A DNA stretch of 11,822 bases from Acidobacteriota bacterium. GTDB taxonomy: Bacteria; Acidobacteriota; Terriglobia; Terriglobales; Acidobacteriaceae. How positions within the stretch are numbered: position 1 is the first letter of the stretch; each line of letters starts with the position of its first letter. The notes beneath the pieces were generated by a model. The model was not told where the DNA came from. It did no database searches and saw only the letters and a list, made by a program, of their open reading frames with translations. The stretch spans positions 1-11,822 of the forward strand of contig JAJXXG010000259.1 of NCBI GenBank assembly GCA_021781255.1, given 5' to 3'. Both the position numbers and the translations under genes were made by a program. Positions 6,199 to 11,822 of the stretch are shown one piece after another.

Positions 6199-6510
6199 AT
6201 GGCCTTCTATTGTCATCGTTGCGGAACATCTTTACCGGCTGGAGCGCGTTTCTGCTCAAACTGCGGAACGGTGGTAGCCGGGGCCGCCCCCATGCCGGGC
6301 CGGCCGCTGGTGCGTCCGCGGGTTGGCCGCCAGATTGCCGGCGTCTGCCTTGCCCTTGCGCAGGCCAACGGCTGGGATGTCTCGCTGGTGCGTGTCCTCA
6401 CCGTGCTCGGATTCTTCTTCTCGGGCGGCCTTATCGGCATCGCCTACGTCGCCGGCTGGATCGGCATTCCCGAGGAGCCGCTGGGTACTCCCGGGGGCGT
6501 ATCCTCGTAA
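6199..6510 (+). CDS. Zinc-ribbon plus PspC-domain small membrane protein
   Basis: The 103-residue protein starts with a double-knuckle zinc ribbon, CHRC (Cys5, Cys8) and CSNC (Cys19, Cys22), then a short Pro/Arg linker and a PspC-like domain from about residue 39: RPRVGRQIAGVCLALAQANGWDVSLVRVLTVL, then a hydrophobic segment and AYVAGWIGIPEEP. The G-R-x-I-x-G-V-C-x-G/A-L-A signature and the W-I-x-I-P-E-E end are hallmarks of PspC, which in enterobacteria senses envelope stress; many bacteria carry stand-alone copies of unknown role. The ATG at 6199 is supported by GGAAGGGA (6183-6190), 8 nt upstream; an in-frame ATG at 6163 would add 12 residues ahead of the ribbon. No other psp genes are present. 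The next gene starts 1 nt after this stop codon, so the two are probably translated together. Confidence 0.85.
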   Translation: MAFYCHRCGTSLPAGARFCSNCGTVVAGAAPMPGRPLVRPRVGRQIAGVCLALAQANGWDVSLVRVLTVLGFFFSGGLIGIAYVAGWIGIPEEPLGTPGGVSS

Positions 6511-6511
6511 C

Positions 6512-7345
6512 ATGAAGGGAACTTACGAGTCAGACGGCGCACGGCTTGGCTATCACGACAGCGGAACGGGCATTCCCGTCATTTTTCTTCACCCCACCCC
6601 CCTCGATCACGCCTACTGGTTGCCGATGATAGGCCACCTTCCGGGCATCCGCGCCATTGCTCCTGACCTGCGCGGCCACGGTTCCTCGGATCTCGGGTCC
6701 AGCCTGCCCACCGGTGGCTTCGCTCGCGTGCCGGATGCGCCCGTGCTCACCATGGCGCAGCTTGCCCGCGACATTCTCGCCCTTCTCGATCATCTCGTCC
6801 TCCCCGGAGCCGTCTTCGCCGGCTGCTCCATCGGCGGCTACGTTCTCATGGAGCTCTGGCGGACGGCCCCCGAGCGCATGCGCGGCCTCGCCATCGTCTG
6901 CTCCAAGCCTCAGCCGGATACGGAGCTGAACCACGACCGCCGCGTCGCCACCATCGCGCAGGCGCGCTCCGGCGCCGCCCCGGCTGTGTTTGACAGCATG
7001 ACCCAGGTGCTCATCGGTCCCACTGCCCGTGCCCGCCGCCCAGAGATCGTCTCCGAACTGCGCTCCCGCATGACGCTTACCCCAGAGGCGCTCCTGGCCG
7101 TCCAGGCCGGCCTCGCAGCACGGCCGGACTCCGTGCCTACCGTGGCTACCATTACCGCCCCCGTCCTGGCCATCGCCGGCGGAGAAGACCCCGGCGTTAC
7201 GCCCGCTGAGATGGAGGCCTACCGTGCCGCGCCCGGCGGGTGCCGCTTCCACCTGCTGCCCGATGCCGGACACTTCGCCGCATACGAGCAGCCGCAGGCC
7301 GTGGCCGCGCTCTTTTCCGCGTGGTTGCGCCAGTTCGCGGACTAG
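6512..7345 (+). CDS. Alpha/beta hydrolase
   Basis: The 277-residue protein has the complete alpha/beta hydrolase layout: the oxyanion segment FLHPTPLDHAYW (25-36), PDLRGHGSSD (51-60), the nucleophile elbow GCSIGG with Ser106, the acid GGEDPGVTP with Asp226 and the base DAGHFAAYEQP with His254. It lacks a signal peptide and is probably cytoplasmic. The order and spacing resemble the 3-oxoadipate enol-lactonase/esterase/haloperoxidase-like group, but no protocatechuate genes are nearby, so the substrate cannot be stated. The ATG at 6512 follows the preceding stop codon (6508-6510) by 1 nt and has no strong ribosome site of its own, which suggests translational coupling to the PspC-like gene. 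An extension of the frame upstream runs inside the previous gene and is not used here. Confidence 0.9.
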   Translation: MKGTYESDGARLGYHDSGTGIPVIFLHPTPLDHAYWLPMIGHLPGIRAIAPDLRGHGSSDLGSSLPTGGFARVPDAPVLTMAQLARDILALLDHLVLPGAVFAGCSIGGYVLMELWRTAPERMRGLAIVCSKPQPDTELNHDRRVATIAQARSGAAPAVFDSMTQVLIGPTARARRPEIVSELRSRMTLTPEALLAVQAGLAARPDSVPTVATITAPVLAIAGGEDPGVTPAEMEAYRAAPGGCRFHLLPDAGHFAAYEQPQAVAALFSAWLRQFAD

Positions 7346-7420
7346 GCACGCACCAACCGGCCCGCCAACAGAACCGCCTCAAATGCGATAGGCTCAAAAC
7401 AGCGCTAATTTCCCCATTTT

Positions 7421-7434
7421 GGAAGCTCATCTTG
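7421..7434 (+). promoter_or_regulatory. Ribosome site and TTG start of lysA
   Basis: GGAAG (7421-7425) is followed after 6 nt by TTG (7432-7434). The frame has no ATG between the stop of the hydrolase gene and the conserved lysA region, so a TTG start is the most economical choice. It gives a 430-residue protein, close to the family's usual length. Confidence 0.65.
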
Positions 7435-8724
7435 ACAACATCGTCCATCCCGCCCGCGCGTCCCTTTCATTACCCCCGGCCCAAGGCTCCGCTGCACTGC
7501 GGTAAAGTCTCGCTTCAGGCGCTGGCGCGCCGGTATGGCACTCCGCTGTACGTCTACTCTGCCGACCAGATTCTGGAGCGGCTACAGTTGTTCCAGCAGG
7601 CCTTCGCGGGCCGCGAGCACCTCGTCTGCTACGCCGTCAAAGCCAACTCGGCTCTCGCCATCCTCAAGCTGCTCGCCGACCACGGCGCCGGGTTCGACAT
7701 CGTCTCCGGCGGCGAACTCCAGCGCGTCCTTGCAGTGGCGCCACAGGCCGCCGAGCGCGTCGTCTTTTCCGGCGTGGGCAAAACCATTCCGGAGATCGAT
7801 CTCGCCCTCAACGCCGGTATCCTCCAGTTCAACGTGGAGAGTGAAGGCGAACTCGAACTGCTCGCTGAGCGCGCCCGCAAGCTCAAGCGCAAGGCCCGCT
7901 TCGCGCTTCGCGTCAACCCTGATGTCTTCGCGGAGACGCACCCCTACATCTCCACCGGCCTGCGCGAGCACAAGTTCGGCATCGACATTCGCAAGGCCCT
8001 CGGAATCTACCGCAGCGTTGCCGGCAATCGCTGGCTGCAGCCGCATGGCATCAGCGTCCACATCGGCTCGCAGATCCGCTCCTCTGAGCCCTTCGGATCC
8101 GCCGTGGCCCGCGTCCACAAGCTCGTCCGCCAGCTTGAGCGTGAAGGCATCCCGCTCAAGGTCGTCGATGCAGGTGGTGGTCTGGGCATCGACTATCACG
8201 CCGGTCACTTCGACGCCGCAGCCAAGGTCGCCGAGTACGCTGAGGCCATCAGCGCGGCGCTCCAGGGCTACAACGGCCGCCTCCTGCTTGAGCCAGGCCG
8301 CTTTCTCGTCGCGCAGGCTGGTGCGCTCGTCGGCCGCGTGCTCCACACCAAGCGCAACGGCAGCAAAACCTTCGTCATTGCGGATGCAGCCATGAATGAC
8401 CTCATCCGCCCCGCGCTCTACCAGGCGCACCATGAGATCGTGCCCGTCTCGCCGCGTCCGGGCAAAAAACATGTCGTTGACGTCGTCGGTCCCGTCTGCG
8501 AGTCCGGGGACTTCTTCGCACGCGACCGTGAACTGCCGCCGCTGCGCGCCGGAGACCTCATTGCCCTGCTGGATGCCGGAGCCTACGGCATGGCGCAAAG
8601 CTCCAACTACAACACGCGCCTGCGTCCGGCTGAGGTGCTGGTGCAGGGCGGCAAGGCCCGGCTCATTCGCCGCCGCGAAACTATCGCCGACCTGCTCGCT
8701 CCCGAGCAGATCACCGCGCAATAG
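7432..8724 (+). CDS. lysA: Diaminopimelate decarboxylase
   Basis: The 430-residue enzyme uses pyridoxal phosphate to decarboxylate meso-diaminopimelate to L-lysine, the last step of lysine synthesis, and draws on the same precursor used for peptidoglycan. The alanine-racemase-like barrel contains the PLP lysine Lys70 in CYAVKAN, followed by GFDIVSGGEL; HIGSQI (210-215); the phosphate-binding glycines DAGGGLGIDY (247-255); and EPGR (287-290). The C-terminal barrel has the active-site cysteine motif GPVCESGDFF (Cys356) and DAGAYGMAQSSNYN (381-394). All key residues for decarboxylase rather than arginine or ornithine activity are in place. It follows the hydrolase by 86 bp, without a clear terminator or promoter in the gap. 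No dapF or other dap gene is adjacent in the window. Confidence 0.96.
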   Translation: MTTSSIPPARPFHYPRPKAPLHCGKVSLQALARRYGTPLYVYSADQILERLQLFQQAFAGREHLVCYAVKANSALAILKLLADHGAGFDIVSGGELQRVLAVAPQAAERVVFSGVGKTIPEIDLALNAGILQFNVESEGELELLAERARKLKRKARFALRVNPDVFAETHPYISTGLREHKFGIDIRKALGIYRSVAGNRWLQPHGISVHIGSQIRSSEPFGSAVARVHKLVRQLEREGIPLKVVDAGGGLGIDYHAGHFDAAAKVAEYAEAISAALQGYNGRLLLEPGRFLVAQAGALVGRVLHTKRNGSKTFVIADAAMNDLIRPALYQAHHEIVPVSPRPGKKHVVDVVGPVCESGDFFARDRELPPLRAGDLIALLDAGAYGMAQSSNYNTRLRPAEVLVQGGKARLIRRRETIADLLAPEQITAQ

Positions 8725-8805
8725 CAGTGCGTTGCTCGCGCATCGTGTCGCGTTTGAATCATGAAACTCTGCTGAACACACCCTCGTCCTGATAAGGTGT
8801 TGCGC

Positions 8806-8812
8806 GGAGGAG
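8806..8812 (+). promoter_or_regulatory. Ribosome binding site of the carboxylesterase gene
   Basis: GGAGGAG lies 5 nt before the ATG at 8818 and is the strongest Shine-Dalgarno in the window. It fixes the start so that the protein begins with its signal peptide rather than at the in-frame upstream TTG at 8797. The gap from the lysA stop (8725-8805) holds no clear promoter or terminator. Confidence 0.8.
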
Positions 8813-8817
8813 TTTTC

Positions 8818-10386
8818 ATGCGAATTCATCTGCAGTTGGCGTGTGCCGCGGTTGCGGCTGCGCTATTGCTTGCCCTGCCTCATGCGGCATCGGCTGACCC
8901 TCTCACGGTAAAGACCACGCTGGGCAAGGTGCGCGGCAAAACCATCAATGAAGGCAAGGTTCGCGCCTATCTCGGCTTGCCCTACGCCGCTCCGCCCGTC
9001 GGCGAACTGCGCTGGAAGGCCCCGCAACCCACTACAAAGTGGAAGGGTATCCGCGACGCCACCCACTACGGCGCGCATTGCATGCAGGGACATGTCTTCG
9101 ACGACATGGTCTTCCAGGACAGCGGTCCCAGCGAGGACTGCCTCTATCTCAACGTCTACGCGCCTGCCGGCGCCAGGGCCAAGAGCAAGCTCCCCGTCAT
9201 GTTCTGGATTCACGGCGGTGGTTACTCCGGCGGCGCCAGCTCTGAGCCTCGCCACAACGGCGACTTTCTTCCGCTCAAGGGCGTCGTTCTCGTCACCATC
9301 AATTACCGTCTCGGCGTCTTCGGCTTTCTTGTCACCGATGAACTGGCCAAAGAGGCCAACGGCTCGGCAGGAAACTACGGCCTCATGGACATGGTCGCTG
9401 CGCTGCGCTGGGTGCGCAACAACATCGCGGCCTTCGGCGGCGACCCCGGCAACGTCACCATCTTCGGAGAAAGCGCAGGCTCATTCGCCGTCAGCACCCT
9501 CATGGCCGCGCCCATGGCCCAGGGACTATTCCACAAAGTCATCGGCGAAAGCGGCGCAGCCTTCCCCAGCGGCTTGAACCTCGGCGGCCAAACCGTTGCC
9601 GAGCGCGCAAAAACAGACGGCGCATGGGTCGCCTCTCTCGGCGTCAAGTCACTGGCCGAGCTGCGCGCCCTGCCCGCGGAGCGAATCCTCGAAGCCACCA
9701 TGAAGAAGGGAAGCATCGGCTTCTCGCCCGACATCGACGGCACCTTCCTCACCGAACCCGTGCCGGATACCTACGCCGCCGGCAAGCAGGCCCACGTCCC
9801 GCTCCTCGCTGGCTGGAACGCGGATGAAGGCAGCTTCTTCGCCATGCAGCCCATGACCGTCGATAAGTGGAAAACCACCGCGGATACAGTCTTCAAAGAT
9901 CGTGCCGCTGAGTTCCTCAAGCTCTATCCCGGCGACACAGACGCCCAGGCCCAGCGCTCCGCCATCGACTATGGCGGCGACGCCTTCATCGCCTTCGGCA
10001 CCTGGAAGTGGATTGAAGCGCAGCGCAAGACCGGCGATGCTCCCGTCTACCGCTATCACTTTGAGCTGGCGGCCCTGCCCAGCAAATACCACCCCGGCAC
10101 CTTCGCCTTCCACTCCGACGACATCGAGTATGTCTTCGGCACGCTCGACACCCGGCCCGAATGGACCATCCGTCCCGAAGACCGCAAGCTGAGTGAAGAG
10201 ATCATGGGTTACTGGACCAACTTCGCCAAGACCGGCAATCCCAACGGCCCCGGCCTGCCGGAGTGGCCCCGCTACGGCCAGCACGACGAGCTCATCCACC
10301 TCAACAATCCCATCACCTCCGGCCCGGATGCCCTGCGTCCCCGCTACGAGTTCCTCCTGCAGGGCATTCCGCCCATGCATTTCTAG
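8818..10386 (+). CDS. Secreted type-B carboxylesterase
   Basis: The 522-residue protein begins with a clear Sec signal peptide (MRIHLQL, then a hydrophobic Ala/Leu stretch) with predicted cleavage after ASA at residue 26. It belongs to the carboxylesterase/cholinesterase-like alpha/beta hydrolases. The oxyanion hole is HGGGY (132-136), the nucleophile is Ser219 in FGESAGS, the acid is Glu337 in NADEGSFF and the base is His432 in FHSDDIEYVFG. Cys88 and Cys108 (EDCLYLNVY) are placed as in the conserved disulfide of the family. YLGLPYAAPPVGELRW (51-66) and NYRLGVFGFL (162-171) are also family signatures. It should hydrolyse carboxylic esters in the periplasm or outside the cell; the natural substrate (lipid, plant ester or antibiotic-type ester) cannot be read from sequence. 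The length is typical. It ends at the terminator at 10406-10435. Confidence 0.95.
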   Translation: MRIHLQLACAAVAAALLLALPHAASADPLTVKTTLGKVRGKTINEGKVRAYLGLPYAAPPVGELRWKAPQPTTKWKGIRDATHYGAHCMQGHVFDDMVFQDSGPSEDCLYLNVYAPAGARAKSKLPVMFWIHGGGYSGGASSEPRHNGDFLPLKGVVLVTINYRLGVFGFLVTDELAKEANGSAGNYGLMDMVAALRWVRNNIAAFGGDPGNVTIFGESAGSFAVSTLMAAPMAQGLFHKVIGESGAAFPSGLNLGGQTVAERAKTDGAWVASLGVKSLAELRALPAERILEATMKKGSIGFSPDIDGTFLTEPVPDTYAAGKQAHVPLLAGWNADEGSFFAMQPMTVDKWKTTADTVFKDRAAEFLKLYPGDTDAQAQRSAIDYGGDAFIAFGTWKWIEAQRKTGDAPVYRYHFELAALPSKYHPGTFAFHSDDIEYVFGTLDTRPEWTIRPEDRKLSEEIMGYWTNFAKTGNPNGPGLPEWPRYGQHDELIHLNNPITSGPDALRPRYEFLLQGIPPMHF

Positions 10387-10405
10387 GCGGTTTGCACCGT
10401 AAAAA

Positions 10406-10435
10406 CAGAAGGGCCGCTCGCGGGCGGCCCTTCTG
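10406..10435. terminator. Bidirectional intrinsic terminator between the carboxylesterase and the peptidoglycan-binding gene
   Basis: A perfect 12-bp stem (CAGAAGGGCCGC at 10406-10417, GCGGCCCTTCTG at 10424-10435) has a 6-nt loop. Five A residues (10401-10405) on the left give a UUUUU tract on the minus strand, so it is best suited to the minus-strand gene ending at 10490; it also lies 20 bp after the plus-strand stop. Confidence 0.88.
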
Positions 10436-10489
10436 CTTGGATTCCATCTTGCTTGCCGGGGTGTTCGCCCCTCGTGATTCCCGTCGTCG

Positions 10490-10963
10490 TTATTGGTTGA
10501 TTCCGGAGGCTGCCGAAAATCCCTGCGATTGTGTCGCTGGAATTGTGCTGATCGGCGGCGGATCGCTGAAGGCTGCTGTCTTTGCATTGATCGCGTCCGA
10601 ATAGTCGGGGCCCAAACCCAGCTTCTTCAGTGCCCGTGAGTCCGGCATCAGCTTTGTCTGCCAGCCCTGATCGGCCTGATACTTCTGCATCGCCGCCTGC
10701 GTCTGCGTGTCCCACACGCCGTCCGCATCCTTGTTCAAATAGTGCTCGCGAATCAGCGCCTGCTGAATCTGCGTCACGCGGGATGGCTCAATTGCCTGCT
10801 GTCCGCGCACGCGCTTCGTCTTCTTGCTGGTCTTGTGGCCGCGCCGCGAGTGTGTTTGTTTATGACCGCTGGAAGGCGCCCGGTGAGAATGGGTGGCGAA
10901 TGCCGGTGATGCCAGAAGTGCTGCGGATAATACGAAAGCCAGGCTTGCTCGGAATGAAAGCAC
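10490..10963 (-). CDS. Exported protein with a peptidoglycan-binding (PG_binding_1) domain
   Basis: The 157-residue protein starts at a GTG (10961-10963) with GAGG 9 nt upstream. A signal peptide covers about residues 1-23 (hydrophobic LAFVLSAALLASPAFA, cleavage after AFA). A His/Lys/Arg/Ser-rich linker follows (24-55; for example HSRRGHKTSKKTKRVRG). Residues about 60-103 form the single domain: VTQIQQALIREHYLNKDADGVWDTQTQAAMQKYQADQGW, with the D-G-x-W/F-x-x-x-T-x-x-A-x-x-x-Y/F-Q signature of PF01471. The C-terminal 40 residues are Pro/Ser/Thr-rich. The family binds cell-wall peptidoglycan; no catalytic domain is attached here, so it is probably a wall-anchoring or structural protein. The basic linker could contact anionic surface polymers or nucleic acid. 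It is transcribed away from the neighbouring protease gene's 3' end from its own promoter. Confidence 0.85.
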   Translation of the reverse strand: MLSFRASLAFVLSAALLASPAFATHSHRAPSSGHKQTHSRRGHKTSKKTKRVRGQQAIEPSRVTQIQQALIREHYLNKDADGVWDTQTQAAMQKYQADQGWQTKLMPDSRALKKLGLGPDYSDAINAKTAAFSDPPPISTIPATQSQGFSAASGINQ

Positions 10964-11000
10964 GCTGGAGTACCTCAGAAGAAAAGTTTTCCGGACGTTC

Positions 11001-11040
11001 TTGTTGGATTGTAACCAAGCGTACCGCTATGCGCCAACAA
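11001..11040. promoter_or_regulatory. Inverted repeat flanking the peptidoglycan-binding gene promoter
   Basis: TTGTTGG (11001-11007) and CCAACAA (11034-11040) are exact complements separated by 26 bp. One arm overlaps the -35 box on the minus strand and the other covers the predicted transcription start, the positions expected for a repressor's two half-sites or for a looped transcript end. Operator function is inference. Confidence 0.4.
11008..11037 (-). promoter_or_regulatory. Candidate sigma-70 promoter of the peptidoglycan-binding gene
   Basis: On the minus strand the -35 TTGGCG (complement of 11032-11037) and -10 TACAAT (complement of 11008-11013) are 18 nt apart, and the -10 matches 5 of 6 consensus bases. 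Transcription would begin near 11001, about 38 nt before the GTG start. Confidence 0.55.
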
Positions 11041-11132
11041 AAAGGCCCGCAGGAATCGAGAAAATACCGGGTAACTCAAGCAGATTCAGCCGGAAAACTT
11101 TCCCGGCCGGTGGCTTCCCGGGCTGTCTGTGA

Positions 11133-11178
11133 AACGACCGCAGACGGCTCCATCTCAGCGGGAGCCGTCTGCGGCGTT
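11133..11178 (-). terminator. Long hairpin, probable terminator of the DegP-like gene
   Basis: A perfect 14-bp stem (11138-11151 with 11161-11174) has a 9-nt loop; a single bulged A then allows a further 4 pairs (AACG 11133-11136 with CGTT 11175-11178). It lies about 50 bp past the minus-strand stop at 11230. The following U tract is weak (CGTTTCAC), so the terminator may be inefficient or act mainly to protect the 3' end of the transcript. Confidence 0.65.
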
Positions 11179-11229
11179 GTGCTCATCCGGGCGGCCGTGC
11201 GACCGCCCCGGGGTTGATCGCGGTCAGCG

Positions 11230-11822
11230 CTATTGCAGCGTCCCGCCAATGTAGTTGATGCCGTCATTCGGTCGCCGCGGGTCCAGAACCTCAAACACCA
11301 CGTCATCGCCCGACTTCAGCTTGCTCACAACGGCGTTGTACTGGTCCTTGTTTGCCGTCGGTTGCTTGTTGATGCGCACAATCACCAGCCCCGGCGCCAG
11401 TCCCTGCAGGTCGGCAAACGATCCCGTCCGCACAGACTGGATAACCATGCCGGGGTTGTGAATCTTGGCTGCCGTGGCCGGCGAAATCTCCCGCACCACG
11501 ATGCCAAGCTTCGTCTCGCCCGCATCCTCTCCCGCGCTCGGGGCCTCGGTCGGCTGCTGGCCGCCCAGGTCGGCAAACACCTTGTCCCGGTCGCCAATCG
11601 TCACCGTCGTATCCTGCTGCTTCCCGTCGCGCAGGTAGCCCAGGCGAATCGTCGAGCCCGGCCTGCGGCTGGCAATCTCGTTCACCAGGTCGTCGCCGTC
11701 CTTGATCGCCCGGCCGTCAATCGTCGTGATAATGTCGCCCGGCTTGATGCCCGCCTTGTCTGCCGGTCCGCCCGGCTGCACCAGCTGCACCAGCACGCCG
11801 TTCTTAAAGCCGTATACGCGGT
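11230..11822 (-). CDS. DegP/HtrA-type serine protease, C-terminal PDZ portion (5' end outside window)
   Basis: About 197 codons are present; the reading frame is open through the right edge (…RVYGFKNGVLVQLV at the boundary). The first part is most of a PDZ domain with PGGPADKAGIKPGDIITTIDGRAI, the signature of PDZ1 in DegP/DegQ/HtrA proteases. After an acidic linker (QQPTEAPSAGEDAGET) comes a second PDZ-like domain, KLGIVVREIS, then GSFADLQGLAPGLVIVRINKQP and a final VVFEVLDPRR. Two C-terminal PDZ domains fit the Do family (usually about 450-520 residues), which degrades or refolds damaged proteins in the periplasm. The trypsin-like protease domain with its His-Asp-Ser triad should lie beyond base 11822, so activity cannot be judged here. 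The GTG at 11796 is internal, not a start. Confidence 0.92.
   Translation of the reverse strand, partial: RVYGFKNGVLVQLVQPGGPADKAGIKPGDIITTIDGRAIKDGDDLVNEIASRRPGSTIRLGYLRDGKQQDTTVTIGDRDKVFADLGGQQPTEAPSAGEDAGETKLGIVVREISPATAAKIHNPGMVIQSVRTGSFADLQGLAPGLVIVRINKQPTANKDQYNAVVSKLKSGDDVVFEVLDPRRPNDGINYIGGTLQ

Larger units (their letters stand above)
10983..11101. repeat. Dispersed 12-bp inverted repeat in the intergenic region
   Basis: AAAGTTTTCCGG (10983-10994) and its exact complement CCGGAAAACTTT (11090-11101) lie 95 bp apart, one on each side of the candidate promoter at 11008-11037. The left copy falls in the 5' untranslated region of the peptidoglycan-binding gene. It may be a paired regulator site or chance; I cannot decide from one copy of each. 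Confidence 0.45.

Noticed and set aside
7346..7431. Possible promoter for lysA in the gap after the hydrolase
   Set aside because: No -35/-10 pair with acceptable spacing could be found; read-through from upstream is as likely.
8725..8805. Possible riboswitch or terminator between lysA and the carboxylesterase
   Set aside because: Only 5-bp complementary stretches are visible and no known lysine-riboswitch-like conserved elements are present; a lysine riboswitch would in any case be expected upstream of lysA.
7582..8829. Long open frame on the minus strand opposite lysA
   Set aside because: lysA has all its catalytic motifs on the plus strand. The antisense product shows no domain and has a composition typical of a shadow frame.
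8863..10587. Several open frames antisense to the carboxylesterase
   Set aside because: The carboxylesterase has a complete triad and signal peptide; the antisense frames are shadows created by high GC content.

Overview
The window is an 11.8 kb piece of GC-rich bacterial chromosome with dense, mostly housekeeping genes. The codon use, the mix of short hypothetical proteins, the TTG and GTG starts and the family types suggest an Acidobacteriota member (Terriglobia/Acidobacteriaceae-like). That assignment is inference from general resemblance; no rRNA or other definitive marker is present. I see no tRNA, rRNA, transposase, integrase, CRISPR array or phage gene.

Layout. (1) 1-1346, plus strand: the 3' end of accA (fatty acid synthesis), a 21-bp perfect tandem duplication that contains the accA stop codon, and a CPBP/CAAX-type membrane protein whose first protease motif is intact but whose two histidine motifs are altered. 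(2) 1477-3168, plus strand: a secreted or membrane-anchored protein with a BamE/SmpA-like module and a Pro/Ala-rich tail, whose start codon and Shine-Dalgarno lie inside a perfect hairpin; then a 59-residue zinc-ribbon protein ending at a bidirectional terminator. (3) 3234-4610, minus strand: pyrF (pyrimidine synthesis) and an unrecognised 149-residue protein, separated by a strong terminator hairpin that points toward pyrF. (4) 4888-8724, plus strand: a secreted TPR protein, a zinc-ribbon/PspC small membrane protein coupled with a 1-nt gap to an alpha/beta hydrolase, and lysA (meso-diaminopimelate to lysine). (5) 8818-10386, plus strand: a secreted type-B carboxylesterase ending at another bidirectional terminator. 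(6) 10490-11822, minus strand: a secreted peptidoglycan-binding-domain protein with a recognisable promoter, and the 3' end of a DegP/HtrA-type periplasmic protease.

The genes do not form one pathway. Three are core metabolism (accA, pyrF, lysA). Several others concern the cell envelope: the CPBP protein, BamE-like protein, TPR protein, PspC-like protein, peptidoglycan-binding protein and DegP. I found no convincing new multi-gene system. The points most worth a second look are the catalytically altered CPBP protein, the hairpin that encloses a translation start, the tandem repeat over the accA stop, the inverted repeat flanking the minus-strand promoter near 11 kb, and the unrecognised 149-residue gene.
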